A stretch of DNA of 29,841 bases. It comes from DAOUGC01 sp034429695. GTDB lineage: Bacteria; Chloroflexota; Anaerolineae; Anaerolineales; Anaerolineaceae. The stretch's first letter is position 1, and every line of letters starts with the position of its first letter. Below the pieces are notes generated by a model. That model searched no databases, had not been told where the DNA came from, and saw only the letters and a program-made list of their open reading frames with translations. The translations under genes and the position numbers were made by a program. Below, one piece after another: positions 29,836-29,841 of this stretch. The DNA lies in contig DAOUGC010000261.1 in assembly GCA_034429695.1 (NCBI GenBank), forward strand, positions 1 through 29,841, written 5' to 3'.

Positions 29836-29841
29836 ATGGCC
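29836..29841 (+). CDS. Start of a gene cut by the window edge
   Basis: ATG GCC at 29836-29841 is preceded by GGAGGAGGG at near-ideal spacing and by a plausible promoter, so a real gene begins here. Only Met-Ala is visible and nothing can be said of its function. Confidence 0.6.

Overview
The window looks like chromosome from a GC-rich bacterium (mid-to-high 50s percent GC by eye), most plausibly a Chloroflexota/Anaerolineae-type organism. The support is indirect: Thr-Pro-rich lipoprotein linkers, tightly packed operons with ATGA overlaps, sugar-catabolic gene content, a DUF4405-type membrane protein and palindromic extragenic repeats. No single marker fixes the taxonomy. I saw no rRNA, tRNA, CRISPR array or intact transposase.

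Layout. 1-2280 (minus strand): an envelope-acylation operon made of an NTF2-like lipoprotein, a 46-residue single-pass microprotein resembling DltX, an MBOAT O-acyltransferase and the start of a Thr/Pro-rich lipoprotein. 2429-5896 (plus): an ABC-2 exporter operon with one ATPase and two permeases. 6092-7944 (plus): a metallo-beta-lactamase-fold hydrolase and an APH/choline-kinase-like phosphotransferase. 8032-14425 (plus): a galactoside/tagatose module with a GH36-like alpha-galactosidase, LacD-type tagatose-bisphosphate aldolase, GatZ/KbaZ-like protein, DeoR repressor, a possible 48-codon small gene and a PfkB sugar kinase. A convergent GNAT acetyltransferase follows (14416-14922, minus).

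15008-23158 (minus) is a signalling block: a receiver-like protein lacking the phospho-acceptor Asp, an MCP and CheW form one operon, and a 1426-residue MEDS/PAS/GAF histidine kinase with its NarL-type response regulator forms another. 23366-26762 (plus) is a tight five-gene operon of unusual composition: a Cys-rich redox-type protein, a helical-repeat protein, a stand-alone ParB-like domain protein, a BadF-type sugar kinase and a class II (fuculose-phosphate-type) aldolase. 26764-28909 (minus) holds an anchored small-domain protein, a DUF4405-type haem membrane protein and, behind its own terminator, a nitroreductase.

28910-29835 contains no intact gene. It is an array of at least nine hairpins in three classes with constant loops and self-complementary stems, in one class with compensatory stem changes. 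It ends at a promoter, a strong ribosome binding site and the first codons of a gene cut by the window edge.

Working together: GH36 could release galactose-type sugars; PfkB, GatZ and LacD would feed tagatose intermediates into glycolysis under DeoR control. The most unusual items are the microprotein-MBOAT pair (a Dlt-like acylation system with no dltA or dltC nearby), the hairpin array, and the five-gene operon.
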